DNA of 23,937 bases. Origin: a virus. Position 1 is the stretch's first letter, and the number at the start of each line of letters is the position of its first letter. Of the stretch, positions 11,954-20,586 are shown one piece after another. The notes under the pieces are model-generated. The model was not told where the DNA came from. It saw only the letters and a list, made by a program, of their open reading frames with translations, and made no database searches. Where the stretch lies: positions 1-23,937 of the IMG/VR virus record IMGVR_UViG_3300027861_000195; one strand, given 5' to 3'. Position numbers and translations under genes: made by a program.

Positions 11954-12211
11954 ATGAGTTTCGACCCAAGTGCGGTTACGGTCAAGGAGGCCGTTAAGCA
12001 GTTGTCAGGTTTATCTGACAGCGAACTATCTGAAGTTTACGACGCAGAGATGGATGGGAAGGGGCGAAAGTCTCTTCTTGACGAAATCACCGCTAAGCGC
12101 GATGCGCTTCGGGAAGAGGCTGCGCCTGTTTCGGCGCCAAAGAGGGTGCTTATTCGTCGCCCAGCTCGCCCAGGCTCTGCTGCAGCCACATACGTCAAGA
12201 TCGTTAAGTAG
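11954..12211 (+). CDS. Small phage protein with helical HeH-like motif
   Basis: 85 residues from ATG at 11954, where GGAGG lies 7 bases upstream; the in-frame ATG at 11930 has no such signal. VKEAVKQLSGLSDSELSEVY followed by DGKGRKSLLDEITAKRDAL resembles a short helix-loop-helix module often seen in phage structural genes. The C-terminus is basic (PKRVLIRRPARPGSAAATYV). It opens the packaging operon. Function unknown. Confidence 0.7.
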   Translation: MSFDPSAVTVKEAVKQLSGLSDSELSEVYDAEMDGKGRKSLLDEITAKRDALREEAAPVSAPKRVLIRRPARPGSAAATYVKIVK

Positions 12212-12220
12212 GGGGTGGTC

Positions 12221-12769
12221 ATGACTGAGATGTCTATGGCAGCGAACAAGAAGGCAATGATCGACCAGCGGAAGATCACTCTCGAGCAACTCGATAAGTG
12301 CTATGCAAACGGCGAGGTTCAGACCCGCTTTAAGCGCTATGTAGAGCGCGGGCGCTCTTATGAAGAAGGCCCGATGGGAGAGGGAGAGGCTCTCGAGGAA
12401 GCGCTGATGGACGTATTCGTCGGTGCGAAGAATCGCGGCTATCGCTTCTACCAGAAGTACTCCACCGAGGAACACGTCAAGCGCTTCAAGCGCGTAACTT
12501 CAAATACGCACAATGCGATGAAGTTGAGCGAGTACGTGCCTGACATGGTTGGTCTTCGCGCACGTCTTCGCAAGACAAGCGATATGGGCATGCTTGCGAA
12601 CCTCCTGGCTGCTGAGCAGGCTGGCCGCAACGACGCTAACGAGCCTAGAGATGACGCTATCCGAGCAATCGTGGCGCGTATCTCCGCAGTTCAGAAGAAC
12701 GAGACCACTGTTGCTGAACACAGCGGCGCGTCTGAAGAGGAGCTCGCAGCTGCGAAGAGCAAGGTGTAG
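12221..12769 (+). CDS. Possible small terminase subunit (by position)
   Basis: 182 residues from ATG at 12221, with GGGGG 5 bases upstream; GTG at 12215 is an alternative. It is helical and charged: LEQLDKCYANGEVQTRFKRY, EALEEALMDVFVGAKNRGYR, then LRARLRKTSDMGMLANLLAA. The tail is Ala/Glu-rich. Its place directly before the large terminase, overlapping that gene's GTG by one base, is where a small terminase normally lies. I see no recognisable DNA-binding helix-turn-helix, so the assignment rests on synteny. Confidence 0.5.
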   Translation: MTEMSMAANKKAMIDQRKITLEQLDKCYANGEVQTRFKRYVERGRSYEEGPMGEGEALEEALMDVFVGAKNRGYRFYQKYSTEEHVKRFKRVTSNTHNAMKLSEYVPDMVGLRARLRKTSDMGMLANLLAAEQAGRNDANEPRDDAIRAIVARISAVQKNETTVAEHSGASEEELAAAKSKV

Positions 12770-14739
12770 TGCCTCGCAAGGCGATGAGCCTGAAGCGTTC
12801 GAGGGCAATCTCAGAGCGCTTAACAGAAACCTCAGGGTACGCGGACTTTCCGTCGTTCTCTGAAGAGTTTTTGAAGGTATTGAATCGCCCCGAGACAAGC
12901 AATAAGGGGAGGGTTGGCGATACCGTCACCCTAAAGCTGAACGAGATCCAGGAAGACTTCTATCGCCGGATTATGAAGGCCCGAGCAGAGGGCAAGCCTG
13001 GGCGCTTCATCGTGCTCAAGGCTAGGCGGATGGGCCTGTCTACCGTTACTCAAGCGTTCATGTTTCATCAGTGCCTGACAAAGATGAATAGGCGAGCGTT
13101 TGTAACAGCGGTAGACAGAATCACTACCAACAACATCTTCATGATGGCTAAGAAGATGTACGACAACCTGCCCAATGGCACGTCTACAGACGATCCTGGA
13201 AAGGTTCATAAGGCAGAGTCCCCTAAAGAGGCTGCGGACTTGCACAACAACAAGCCGCTAGACCTTCGCCCCGAGCTGAGGCGAAACAACGATAACGAGC
13301 TCTGGATGACTCACCCGCTAGACGAAACAGCGGGGCTTAACTCCAGGTTCGAGGTGTCTGTCGCGGACGCCGTCCACTCGACTCGAGGATTTGAGATCCA
13401 CTACTTTCATGGCTCTGAGATTGCCTTTTGGGGAGACCCAGAGACGTTCATGCTTGGTCTTATGCAGACTTTGTCTGACGACCCAGAGACGCTAGTGGTT
13501 CTTGAGTCAACGGCGAACGGAGCTGGTGGTTACTTCTACAAGGAGTTCTGGAAGGCGTGGAACAAGGAGGACAGTAAGGGCAATCCAATAGAAAGCGACT
13601 GGGAGGCCATCTTCTATCCTTGGCATGCGATGCCGAACTACATCAGGGAGATCCCTGACACCGTCTCATTCGAGGACTTGGTTAAGCGATTCGACGACGA
13701 TCTTCTGTCCATGATTCAGTCCTATGACCTTCTCCCAGAGCAGGCGTATTGGGCATACCGAACCTGGATGGATAAGTGTCAGGGCAACTGGGATCTGTTT
13801 AAGCAGGAGTATCCAGGCAAACCAGAGGAGGCCTTTGCGTTCTCGGCAAGCCGTGTTTTCGAGGAGCCAGACCTAGCTGCAATCGAGCATGGCTTTGTAA
13901 AGAAGCCGCTGTTTATTGGCGATATTGTCGATGTCTCTGGACAAGAGGACTCTAGTTCAAGGATCGGCCTAGCCTCATTCATGTCCCCGGAGCTTTCCGG
14001 AAGAGGGAGCGCGAAGAGCGACTCTCTATGGGTCTGGGAATGGCCCGAAGACGAGGTGAAGTATGTCGTTGCTGTAGACCCTGCATCAGGAAAATCTACC
14101 GGAGACTGGACCGCTATCCAGGTGGTACGCGCCGATACGAGGGAGCAGGTTGCGGAGTATCAGGGGAAGACAGAGGCTCTGCAGACTTCAGAAAAGGCTG
14201 TGCTTTTGTGTAGGCACTACAATGACGCGCTACTTTCTTGGGAGATTAACGGCGTTGGTCATGCAGTTTCTCTTGGCATCATGCAGACTGAGTATTGGAA
14301 TCTGTATCAGCGAGAGCAGGTTGAGTCAGTAAACTTTGAGGCTAGGTTCGGTTGGGCGACAACAATTGCTACAAAGCCCATCATGGTTCATGTAGGAATA
14401 GACATTATTCGCTCAAGGATGCCGGTCATTAGAAGTCAACGCTTGGTCAAGGAAATGCGAATGTTCATGGAGCTGACCAAGCGATCTGCTGGATCTGTTG
14501 CTTTAGTTTCTGGCGATGAGATGTATAAACGGGTTAAGGTTGGCGCCCCTCCTGGGGAACATGACGACTTAGTTATGGCCTGGCTGCAGGCGCAAACCGT
14601 ATGTGATCTGGAGGTTGGTTCAAGCAACAGGAAGGACCCGAGGGAGAGAGACCTCCCTCCTCCTAGTTGGACCGCCTGGAGCGAAGACGATGACCACCGG
14701 CCAGTCAAGAAGAGTGGCTTTGGATCTAAGTGGGTGTGA
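12769..14739 (+). CDS. terL: Terminase large subunit
   Basis: 656 residues from a GTG at 12769 sharing one base with the preceding TAG; AAGG lies upstream. This motor packages DNA into the prohead using ATP and cuts the concatemer. The Walker A-like segment LKARRMGLSTVT is near residues 83-94. The Walker B region reads HYFHGSEIAFWGD, and the coupling motif ESTANG is at about 246-251. The RNase H-like nuclease follows: Asp437 in VVAVDPASGKSTGD, Glu492 in SWEINGVGH, and Asp599/Asp600 in EHDDLVMAW. All key acidic residues are present and the length is normal. Its stop overlaps the portal start (TGATG). Very confident. Confidence 0.95.
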   Translation: MPRKAMSLKRSRAISERLTETSGYADFPSFSEEFLKVLNRPETSNKGRVGDTVTLKLNEIQEDFYRRIMKARAEGKPGRFIVLKARRMGLSTVTQAFMFHQCLTKMNRRAFVTAVDRITTNNIFMMAKKMYDNLPNGTSTDDPGKVHKAESPKEAADLHNNKPLDLRPELRRNNDNELWMTHPLDETAGLNSRFEVSVADAVHSTRGFEIHYFHGSEIAFWGDPETFMLGLMQTLSDDPETLVVLESTANGAGGYFYKEFWKAWNKEDSKGNPIESDWEAIFYPWHAMPNYIREIPDTVSFEDLVKRFDDDLLSMIQSYDLLPEQAYWAYRTWMDKCQGNWDLFKQEYPGKPEEAFAFSASRVFEEPDLAAIEHGFVKKPLFIGDIVDVSGQEDSSSRIGLASFMSPELSGRGSAKSDSLWVWEWPEDEVKYVVAVDPASGKSTGDWTAIQVVRADTREQVAEYQGKTEALQTSEKAVLLCRHYNDALLSWEINGVGHAVSLGIMQTEYWNLYQREQVESVNFEARFGWATTIATKPIMVHVGIDIIRSRMPVIRSQRLVKEMRMFMELTKRSAGSVALVSGDEMYKRVKVGAPPGEHDDLVMAWLQAQTVCDLEVGSSNRKDPRERDLPPPSWTAWSEDDDHRPVKKSGFGSKWV

Positions 14740-16664
14740 TGGCTAAGTTCGACCCAACAAAACTACCGATTAAGCGGGACGACGCGGGGGCGCTCCTAGA
14801 CAGGGTTCTGTCTGCGGAAGAAATCATCAGGAAGTCGCATTTCGACGACTGGCGAGAGTTGATGGACGCCTATCGAATGGGCATAGAGAAGCAGGACGGT
14901 AGTCGCGGACTAGCTCTCATTTCCTCCGCCTTGGACGCTGTAAAGCCTCATATCTTCCACAACGACCCGTCCATTTTCGCGAGGCCAAGAAGGTCCACTG
15001 ACGCTGGTGAGGAGAAACTCAAGGCGAAGTTGGCGCAGGCAGCTCTCATGTATGAGTGGCAAGAGGGCGGCTTCAACAGGGAATGCCAGCGCATACTGGA
15101 CGACGCCCTGGTTCTCTCTGCAGGCGTTGGGCGAATCACATACCAGCCAGCTGGCGTATTTGTTCCCGTAGAGGACTACGACAGGGACTTGGACGAAGAA
15201 GAGGAGATTGGAGATGACTCTTCAATCGCGACTATACGTGACCAGCTCGAGGCCCTTGGATTGCCATCTGATAGGCCGACAGCTCACGCTACGCTTCTTC
15301 GCGTAAGCCCGTTCAACTTTGTTTTTCCTCCAGGATACGACGAGATTGGCCGCATGCCGTGGGTTGCCATCAGGCACCTGATTCACATCGACGAGGTCAA
15401 GAACGACAGTAGGTTCGCCAACACGAAGGACCTTGTCCCAGACAAGGTGAAGTCGTTGGATGAGCTCAATGAGTCGTCTATTGGAAATGTATGGAGTCGT
15501 GAAGACGCTGAGCATGTAGAGGTTTACGAGGTTTGGTACCACGCATGGGCAAAGCGGGTTGTTCGCGTTGGGGGAGCCAAGAAACGTCGTCGGGTGAAGG
15601 AGATGAGGATCCTTTGGGCCTGTCGACAGGGCGACAAGGGTAGCGACCTGACCGTGCTTAAGCATGCGTTGAGTCCGCTCGACATGGAGGGTTACCCGTT
15701 CGTCGATCTTCGCTTTGAGCGCGTCAACGACCAGTTTTACGGAATCTCACTAGCTCAGAAGATCTTGCCTATCGCGGTCAGGATGCAGCGCTTGATGGAC
15801 AGCGCTGTCAGCGGCCTCGAGGCGTCTATGGCCCTCAAGACTGTCTACAAAGACGGCATCTTCGATAAGAACGCAAAGGCGGCGCTAGCGTCTAACCTGC
15901 CTCAAATGGTTGCGGCAAAGAGCAAGAATGTGGGCGGCGACGTTCGCAATTTGGTGATGCCGGCCTTCCCTCAAGAGTTTCTCGGGACCATGAACATCCT
16001 TCGTTCGTTCATGAATGAGGTTGGTGCTGGCGATGAGGCTGTTCGCGGTGGTCGTTCATCAGCGAAGTCTGCTACCGAGGTTTCCTATCGAGCCGCGATG
16101 CACGCGGGCCGGTCGGAAACAAAGCTCCGCGAGTTCGAGAAGTTTGTTCAGATAGTATCGAGGAAGACTCTCCAGGTAATGCAGCAGTTCTACGACGCTG
16201 AGCGCTGGGTACGGCTAACTGGCGAAGAAGCCGCAGTGGGCTATACGCGATCAGACATTCGCGGAGAGTTTGATGTAGGCATTCACGCTGGAAGCATGAA
16301 GCCCGTAGGCCCGGAAGCCGAGAGGGAAAGCTACATCGGATTCATGAACGCTCTTGCAATGGCGGCGCAGAGTTTAACTGCGGCGCAAGTTCCACCACAG
16401 GCGATTGCGATTTTCTACACGAAAGCGCTGGAGCTCTGGGAGCAGGATAGTCCTGCAATAAGAGACAGTTTTGCACAACTCTTTGGGCAGGCAGCAGGCC
16501 AGGCTGGAGCCGCCTCCCCTGAGGGGCAGGGCGCTGGTTCCGCGCCACCAGAGGAGTCGATTGGAATGGGAGCCGCAGTTAATCCAGTGAGCGGTGATTC
16601 GCTGACTGTTCCTGCAGCTGGACGTGAAGGTTTTGGGGCGCCTCCTGGCGTACCGCAGTTTTAG
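14739..16664 (+). CDS. Portal protein
   Basis: 641 residues from ATG at 14739, overlapping the terminase stop. Portals form the dodecameric ring at one head vertex and dock the terminase. The size and order fit: N-terminal helices (DDWRELMDAYRMGIEKQDG), an aspartate/glutamate-rich loop (DRDLDEEEEIGDDSS), a central stem (FERVNDQFYGISLAQKILPI and RMQRLMDSAVSGLEA), then the conserved GGRSSAKSATEVSYRAAMHA block near residues 433-452 and a Gly/Ala/Pro-rich tail. The P22/podovirus-like portal group is the nearest I know. It is followed at 13 bases by the next gene. Confidence 0.93.
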   Translation: MAKFDPTKLPIKRDDAGALLDRVLSAEEIIRKSHFDDWRELMDAYRMGIEKQDGSRGLALISSALDAVKPHIFHNDPSIFARPRRSTDAGEEKLKAKLAQAALMYEWQEGGFNRECQRILDDALVLSAGVGRITYQPAGVFVPVEDYDRDLDEEEEIGDDSSIATIRDQLEALGLPSDRPTAHATLLRVSPFNFVFPPGYDEIGRMPWVAIRHLIHIDEVKNDSRFANTKDLVPDKVKSLDELNESSIGNVWSREDAEHVEVYEVWYHAWAKRVVRVGGAKKRRRVKEMRILWACRQGDKGSDLTVLKHALSPLDMEGYPFVDLRFERVNDQFYGISLAQKILPIAVRMQRLMDSAVSGLEASMALKTVYKDGIFDKNAKAALASNLPQMVAAKSKNVGGDVRNLVMPAFPQEFLGTMNILRSFMNEVGAGDEAVRGGRSSAKSATEVSYRAAMHAGRSETKLREFEKFVQIVSRKTLQVMQQFYDAERWVRLTGEEAAVGYTRSDIRGEFDVGIHAGSMKPVGPEAERESYIGFMNALAMAAQSLTAAQVPPQAIAIFYTKALELWEQDSPAIRDSFAQLFGQAAGQAGAASPEGQGAGSAPPEESIGMGAAVNPVSGDSLTVPAAGREGFGAPPGVPQF

Positions 16665-16677
16665 GAAGGAGGCTTAA

Positions 16678-17232
16678 ATGCCTATTTATACGCTTAGGTG
16701 CTGCCGATGCAGCCACGCTTCTGAGCAGGGTTTTACGGTTAATTCATTTGTGGCGCAGAAGGAGCGCGGCTTTACCTACATCACATGTCCAAGGTGTCAG
16801 CGACGAGGCACCATGAGTCATGACTTTGTTGCGGATGTCAAAACGCAGTCAACTCATGGTGGTGAGTATACGTTTGCTGAGAACGCTCCGGAGGATCACT
16901 TGGTTGGTCAGACTGTTTCAAAGACGGAGGCTAAGCGGATTCTTAAGAAGCATGGCCTTATCGAGTCGGTAAAAGAGGGCAAGCGCAGTCTCAACGCTGG
17001 AACCAAGCGGTATACGCAAGACGAGATTGTGAAGCGATGGTCGGAGAATCGCGCTAAAGAAACAAAGCAAGAAACCAACGCAGTTGACACAAATGCCACA
17101 GAAGTGGATACGATTGTTTCCAAGACTTGGCCTGCGCTTAAAAAGCAGGCTAAGAAACTCGGGATTAAAGTCCCGATTACAACTAAAAGGCCCGAACTTG
17201 AGCGACTGGTTCGGGAGTCACTTACAACTTAG
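16678..17232 (+). CDS. Zinc-ribbon plus SAP/HeH-like protein
   Basis: 184 residues from ATG at 16678 behind a strong AGGAAGGAGG. The N-terminus MPIYTLRCCRCSHASEQGF with Cys8, Cys11, Cys37 and Cys40 is a FmdB-like zinc ribbon. The middle is charged and helical. The C-terminus, TWPALKKQAKKLGIKVPI and then a Glu-Leu-rich helix, looks like a SAP/HeH helix-extended-helix domain that may bind DNA. It sits between portal and scaffold. Such small zinc-ribbon genes are common in phage head operons; the role is unknown. Confidence 0.72.
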   Translation: MPIYTLRCCRCSHASEQGFTVNSFVAQKERGFTYITCPRCQRRGTMSHDFVADVKTQSTHGGEYTFAENAPEDHLVGQTVSKTEAKRILKKHGLIESVKEGKRSLNAGTKRYTQDEIVKRWSENRAKETKQETNAVDTNATEVDTIVSKTWPALKKQAKKLGIKVPITTKRPELERLVRESLTT

Positions 17233-17250
17233 TCGCGTTTTGGAGAACCC

Positions 17251-18207
17251 GTGAACCCTGAGCTTGACAGCGATAATCCAGCACCGGAAGCAGCATCAGA
17301 GCACGTTGATAATTCGGAAGTGGCCGCTTCTGAGACCAACAGCGATGAAGCAATTCCTGGTAATGGGACCGATGTCTCGAGTGATGGTGCGAACGGTTCT
17401 GGGTCGTTTTGGTCTGGGAATCCCCTAGACCTTGAGCCGGAAAACCTAGCCATTTATCGAGAGATGCAATCTGGTCTAACCTCAAAAACTCAAGAAATCG
17501 CTGATTTGAAGCGTGGACTTGACGAGGATAGGTCGGTACTGCAGGACCAACGAAACCAACTCCAACAGGCCTGGCTTGCTATGCAAGCACAGTCGGGTCA
17601 AAAGCCGAATGGGGCTGACAATGCGGGGCAGGAGACTGCTCCTACCGTTGACGAACTGCGTAAGCGGTTCACCGAGAAAGCTGAGAACGGAGATGGTTTT
17701 GGCGCTCTGCTTGAGATAATGGACGCCAGGATGAAGAGCAGCGGCTCAAATCCTCGCGAACAACAGCTCCTTGAAGAGATCAATGCGCTTAAGCATCAGG
17801 TTCATTCTGTTGCGGAGACTTTTGCTCCGCACCGGGAGGCCTCTCGCTTGAACACAATCTTTGAGGATATGAAGGGCGGGAATTACCGGGAGTTCAAGGA
17901 TGAGCGCGTCAAAACGGAGATGCGTAAAATCTTGGATGCTAACGACCCAACAATTGTGAGCCTTCTCGGCTCGGGAACAGAGGATGCCTATCGGGCAGCT
18001 CTGTCTCTTGCCGGGGAGCGTGCCATCAGGGCGGTCAATGAGGGCCGTCTTATCGATAATGCTAAGCGAAGAGCCGAGTCTGCTCCTCCATCCAGCCAGT
18101 CAGGTACGTCTTCTTCCCCTATTGGATCTACTGCGACGATGTCTATGGATGACATCCTCGATCAGGTCCTGGGGCAGAATCCGGATTTGAAGGGTCGGTT
18201 TGGTTGA
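17251..18207 (+). CDS. Scaffolding protein
   Basis: 318 residues from a GTG at 17251 with GGAG 5 bases upstream. It has an acidic, disordered N-terminus (MNPELDSDNPAPEAASEHVD onward), a central coiled coil (EIADLKRGLDEDRSVLQDQR, QQLLEEINALKHQVHSVAET), a Ser-rich linker and a short C-terminal helix MSMDDILDQVLGQNPDLKG that would contact the coat protein. Composition, size and place directly before the major capsid gene identify a scaffold, which guides prohead assembly and then leaves. No protease gene is seen, so exit without cleavage is likely. Confidence 0.88.
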   Translation: MNPELDSDNPAPEAASEHVDNSEVAASETNSDEAIPGNGTDVSSDGANGSGSFWSGNPLDLEPENLAIYREMQSGLTSKTQEIADLKRGLDEDRSVLQDQRNQLQQAWLAMQAQSGQKPNGADNAGQETAPTVDELRKRFTEKAENGDGFGALLEIMDARMKSSGSNPREQQLLEEINALKHQVHSVAETFAPHREASRLNTIFEDMKGGNYREFKDERVKTEMRKILDANDPTIVSLLGSGTEDAYRAALSLAGERAIRAVNEGRLIDNAKRRAESAPPSSQSGTSSSPIGSTATMSMDDILDQVLGQNPDLKGRFG

Positions 18208-18236
18208 GTTGCGCGAAGCCTTCTAAGAGGTAACTA

Positions 18237-19331
18237 ATGGGAGCTCCATTTTCAACAACACTTAGCGACTACACGAAGGCGTTCAGCCTTACGTGGGGCG
18301 CTAGCTGGGAGAAGCTTGTTTGGCTGATCCTAGAGCAGTCCCCCCTGCTGTACTCAATGTACAACAAGGGTTCTATCCACCTTGAGGCCGCGCCTAATGC
18401 GCGAGTCCCGTTCGCCCACGCTGAGAATCCGAATGTGCAGACCTACCAGGGTTCGCAGGTTCTGAACACGGCTGACAGCGAGTTCGTCAAGATGTTCCTG
18501 TGGGACACCTGGGGGCAGATTTCCTGCCAGTCAGTCGTCGCATGCGACAAGGTCGATCTCAACCAGAACGCGAAGCGCCAGATTGGCAAGCTTCTCGATG
18601 CCGAGATGCAGCAGTGCGCTATTACTATGCGTAACTACATCGAGGAACAGCTTCACACGGCTAGTACCGTGAACGGCGACATCGATGGTATTCGCGGCAT
18701 GATTGAGTTTGCGACTCCCGCAGCGCAGGCAGCAACCGCAAACAATACGGTCGGCAACGTCCAGAAGAACGCTAACTACCACTTCAACCAGTTCCAGCAG
18801 ATCGGCGGCGGTTTCATGACTGCCGGTATTCCGACTTGGACTCAGCTCTACCGCGAGTGCTCGCAGTGGGGTCGTCGTCCTGACACGATGCTGGTCGACC
18901 CGGCTGTCTATGACGGCTACGAGGAATGGTGTGGACCGGAGCGCGCTCTGGTTGACGAGTCCATGGGAAGCGCAGGCTTCACCAGTCTCCGATTCAAGGG
19001 TGCAACTGTCATCCCTGACTACAACATCACCGAGAACAGTGGTGAGGGCTTTATGCTCAACATGACTGGTGGAGCGCCTAGCGCCTCTGCAGGACATGGC
19101 TTTGTGCCTGGAATGCTGGACCCCGTGAAGGGCAAGAGCAAGGGTCAGACTAACCTTGGAAACATGGTTCTCTGGATTAACCCGAACGCTCACTTCTTCA
19201 TGGACGACTGGCGTTTGGCCCAGGAGCAATGGGCTTGGATCTGCAAGACCAAGTTCCACGGCATTCTTACTATTAACAATCTCCGCGAGCATGGTGCGTT
19301 TAACTTTGCTGGCGGTGCCTACAGCGCCTAG
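18237..19331 (+). CDS. Major capsid protein
   Basis: 364 residues from ATG at 18237 with AAGAGG 7 bases upstream. It forms the icosahedral shell. No long N-terminal delta domain is visible; the protein starts MGAPFSTTLSDYTKAFSLTW and goes straight into coat sequence. Segments NAKRQIGKLLDAEMQQCAIT (helical spine) and LRFKGATVIPDYNITENSGE (beta region) are typical of a HK97-fold coat of marine and environmental phages. Codons appear biased toward C-ending choices, as for a highly expressed gene. A 253-codon antisense frame is a shadow. Confidence 0.93.
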   Translation: MGAPFSTTLSDYTKAFSLTWGASWEKLVWLILEQSPLLYSMYNKGSIHLEAAPNARVPFAHAENPNVQTYQGSQVLNTADSEFVKMFLWDTWGQISCQSVVACDKVDLNQNAKRQIGKLLDAEMQQCAITMRNYIEEQLHTASTVNGDIDGIRGMIEFATPAAQAATANNTVGNVQKNANYHFNQFQQIGGGFMTAGIPTWTQLYRECSQWGRRPDTMLVDPAVYDGYEEWCGPERALVDESMGSAGFTSLRFKGATVIPDYNITENSGEGFMLNMTGGAPSASAGHGFVPGMLDPVKGKSKGQTNLGNMVLWINPNAHFFMDDWRLAQEQWAWICKTKFHGILTINNLREHGAFNFAGGAYSA

Positions 19332-19345
19332 AAAGGGGTACTGAT

Positions 19346-19897
19346 ATGTCTCTCGGATATGGAAAGAGTAAGATTATTTCGGTACGCAACAGCGTGGTTG
19401 ATAGCGCTGGAGCCACCGTGGACCTCGTTGTTGGCGACGTTGTTGCCATTGACGACTCTGCGGTGATTACTGTTGACGGCCCACAGGTCATCGACGGTCG
19501 TGCCTTGGTTGCGGCCAATGCTGTTGCTGTGTTTGGCGTTGTTACCGGCAAGATTCCCGCTGGACAGGCAGGACCGATCTGCATCTCTGGCGAGTGTCTC
19601 GCCCAGGTGTACGGCGATGCGAGCACTACGGTGTCTATCGGAGCGTTCCTGGCACCTGTGACCACCCAAGAGGATGGTGCAGGCGCTGGACTGGCATTTA
19701 TTCACACGACGCTTACAACGGCTAACATTGTCGGGGCTGTCGCGAATGGCGAAGGTGACGAGTACATCACAGAGGTTCGCGGGAAGTTGGTCGATGGAAC
19801 CATCACTGCCGCCACCCCTGCCGTCCTGCCTGTGACGAATCCTGCGGCTCAGGTGTTGTGTCGGGTGACCGTCATCAACAACCCGATGTCGTACTAA
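19346..19897 (+). CDS. Capsid decoration/head protein (DUF2190-like)
   Basis: 183 residues from ATG at 19346 with AAAGGGG upstream. It is almost all beta: Val/Ala/Gly-rich (GATVDLVVGDVVAIDDSAVI and RALVAANAVAVFGVVTGKIP), with an embedded IPAGQAGPICISGECLAQVY loop and a C-terminus LCRVTVINNPMSY. This is the pattern of small trimeric capsid cement or head-fibre base proteins located just after the coat gene. The pattern is a reasonable match to the DUF2190 group, not proven. Confidence 0.7.
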   Translation: MSLGYGKSKIISVRNSVVDSAGATVDLVVGDVVAIDDSAVITVDGPQVIDGRALVAANAVAVFGVVTGKIPAGQAGPICISGECLAQVYGDASTTVSIGAFLAPVTTQEDGAGAGLAFIHTTLTTANIVGAVANGEGDEYITEVRGKLVDGTITAATPAVLPVTNPAAQVLCRVTVINNPMSY

Positions 19898-19904
19898 CAA
19901 ACTC

Positions 19905-19973
19905 GCCCGTCAGTTGCTGTAGAGCCGCTGACGGGCAACACGCCTGAGGGTAGGGGGTTTCGGCCCCCTACCC
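19905..19973 (+). terminator. Two strong hairpins after the capsid genes
   Basis: GCCCGTCAG/CTGACGGGC (19905-19936) and a 10-bp GGGTAGGGGG/CCCCCTACCC with loop TTTCGG (19948-19973). Neither is followed by a U-tract, so partial termination or mRNA 3'-end protection may be the role. They separate the capsid messages from the neck genes and could help keep coat mRNA abundant. Confidence 0.45.
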
Positions 19974-19997
19974 AAACAGGTCGAGGAGAATTGAATT

Positions 19998-20510
19998 ATG
20001 GCTACTTCTACTGCACCTTCAGGCTTCGGTCGCCCCATCTGGAACGCCATCAAAGGCGGCAACCAGGTCCACGGCGTCGGGCTTGTGCCGGTCTCCACCA
20101 CCCTGGTTAGCGCCGGCCACTCCACAACCTTTAACCGGCCTGTCTTTATTACCCCGCCAACAACTAGCGGGCGGTTCAAGGCGGAGTCGGCCAACATCTC
20201 CTTCGGTGCTGCTATCGGGGCTGATGGCACCGACTACTGGACTATCGACCTTCAAGTCGGAAATGACGCCGATGGCTGGCACTCGCTGGGGATCTCGTCT
20301 CTGAGTACTACCGCCGGTATCACCGACAATACGTCCTATTCGTTCGAGGTGGATGGCCCAGAAAGCGCCTCGCCCAGGAACGTCTTCCTGGAGGCGGGCG
20401 ACCTCCTTCGGGTTCTGTTCACTGATGTCGGGGGAGGCACGCCCGCGAACCTTACCTCCAACACCATGAACATCGTGGTGTTCCTGCGACACGCACCTCC
20501 GGGTCGATAG
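19998..20510 (+). CDS. Small beta-rich virion protein
   Basis: 170 residues from ATG at 19998 with GAGGAG 9-10 bases upstream. After MATSTAPSGFGRPIWNAIKG comes a beta-sandwich-like sequence (TTFNRPVFITPPTTSGRFKA, WTIDLQVGNDADGWHSLGIS). The C-terminal segment is hydrophobic (TMNIVVFLRHAPPGR). No known domain is clear. Position between capsid and neck genes suggests a head or head-vertex decoration. It is followed by the RNA fold that governs the next gene's ribosome-binding site. Confidence 0.68.
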   Translation: MATSTAPSGFGRPIWNAIKGGNQVHGVGLVPVSTTLVSAGHSTTFNRPVFITPPTTSGRFKAESANISFGAAIGADGTDYWTIDLQVGNDADGWHSLGISSLSTTAGITDNTSYSFEVDGPESASPRNVFLEAGDLLRVLFTDVGGGTPANLTSNTMNIVVFLRHAPPGR

Positions 20511-20586
20511 ATTCGGGTAGTCTCTTGAGGGGGTGGGTGAACTGACCTTAGCCCGCCCCCTCTTGAGCTCTCTAGGAGACCCGAAT
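20511..20586 (+). promoter_or_regulatory. RNA fold sequestering the adaptor gene ribosome-binding site
   Basis: 5'-ATTCGGGT-agt-CTC (20511-20524) pairs with GAG-ACCCGAAT (20576-20586), 11 bp around a 3-base bulge. The second strand contains part of AGGAG and the A and T of the start codon (ATG at 20585). Inside lies GAGGGGGTGGG/CCCGCCCCCTC (20527-20562), including one U-G pair on the plus strand. Exposure would need melting or unwinding by ribosomes ending the upstream gene, whose stop is directly adjacent. Confidence 0.55.

Noticed and set aside
18531-19292. 253-codon minus-strand open frame
   Set aside because: Shadow of the major capsid gene, whose identity and ribosome-binding site are clear.
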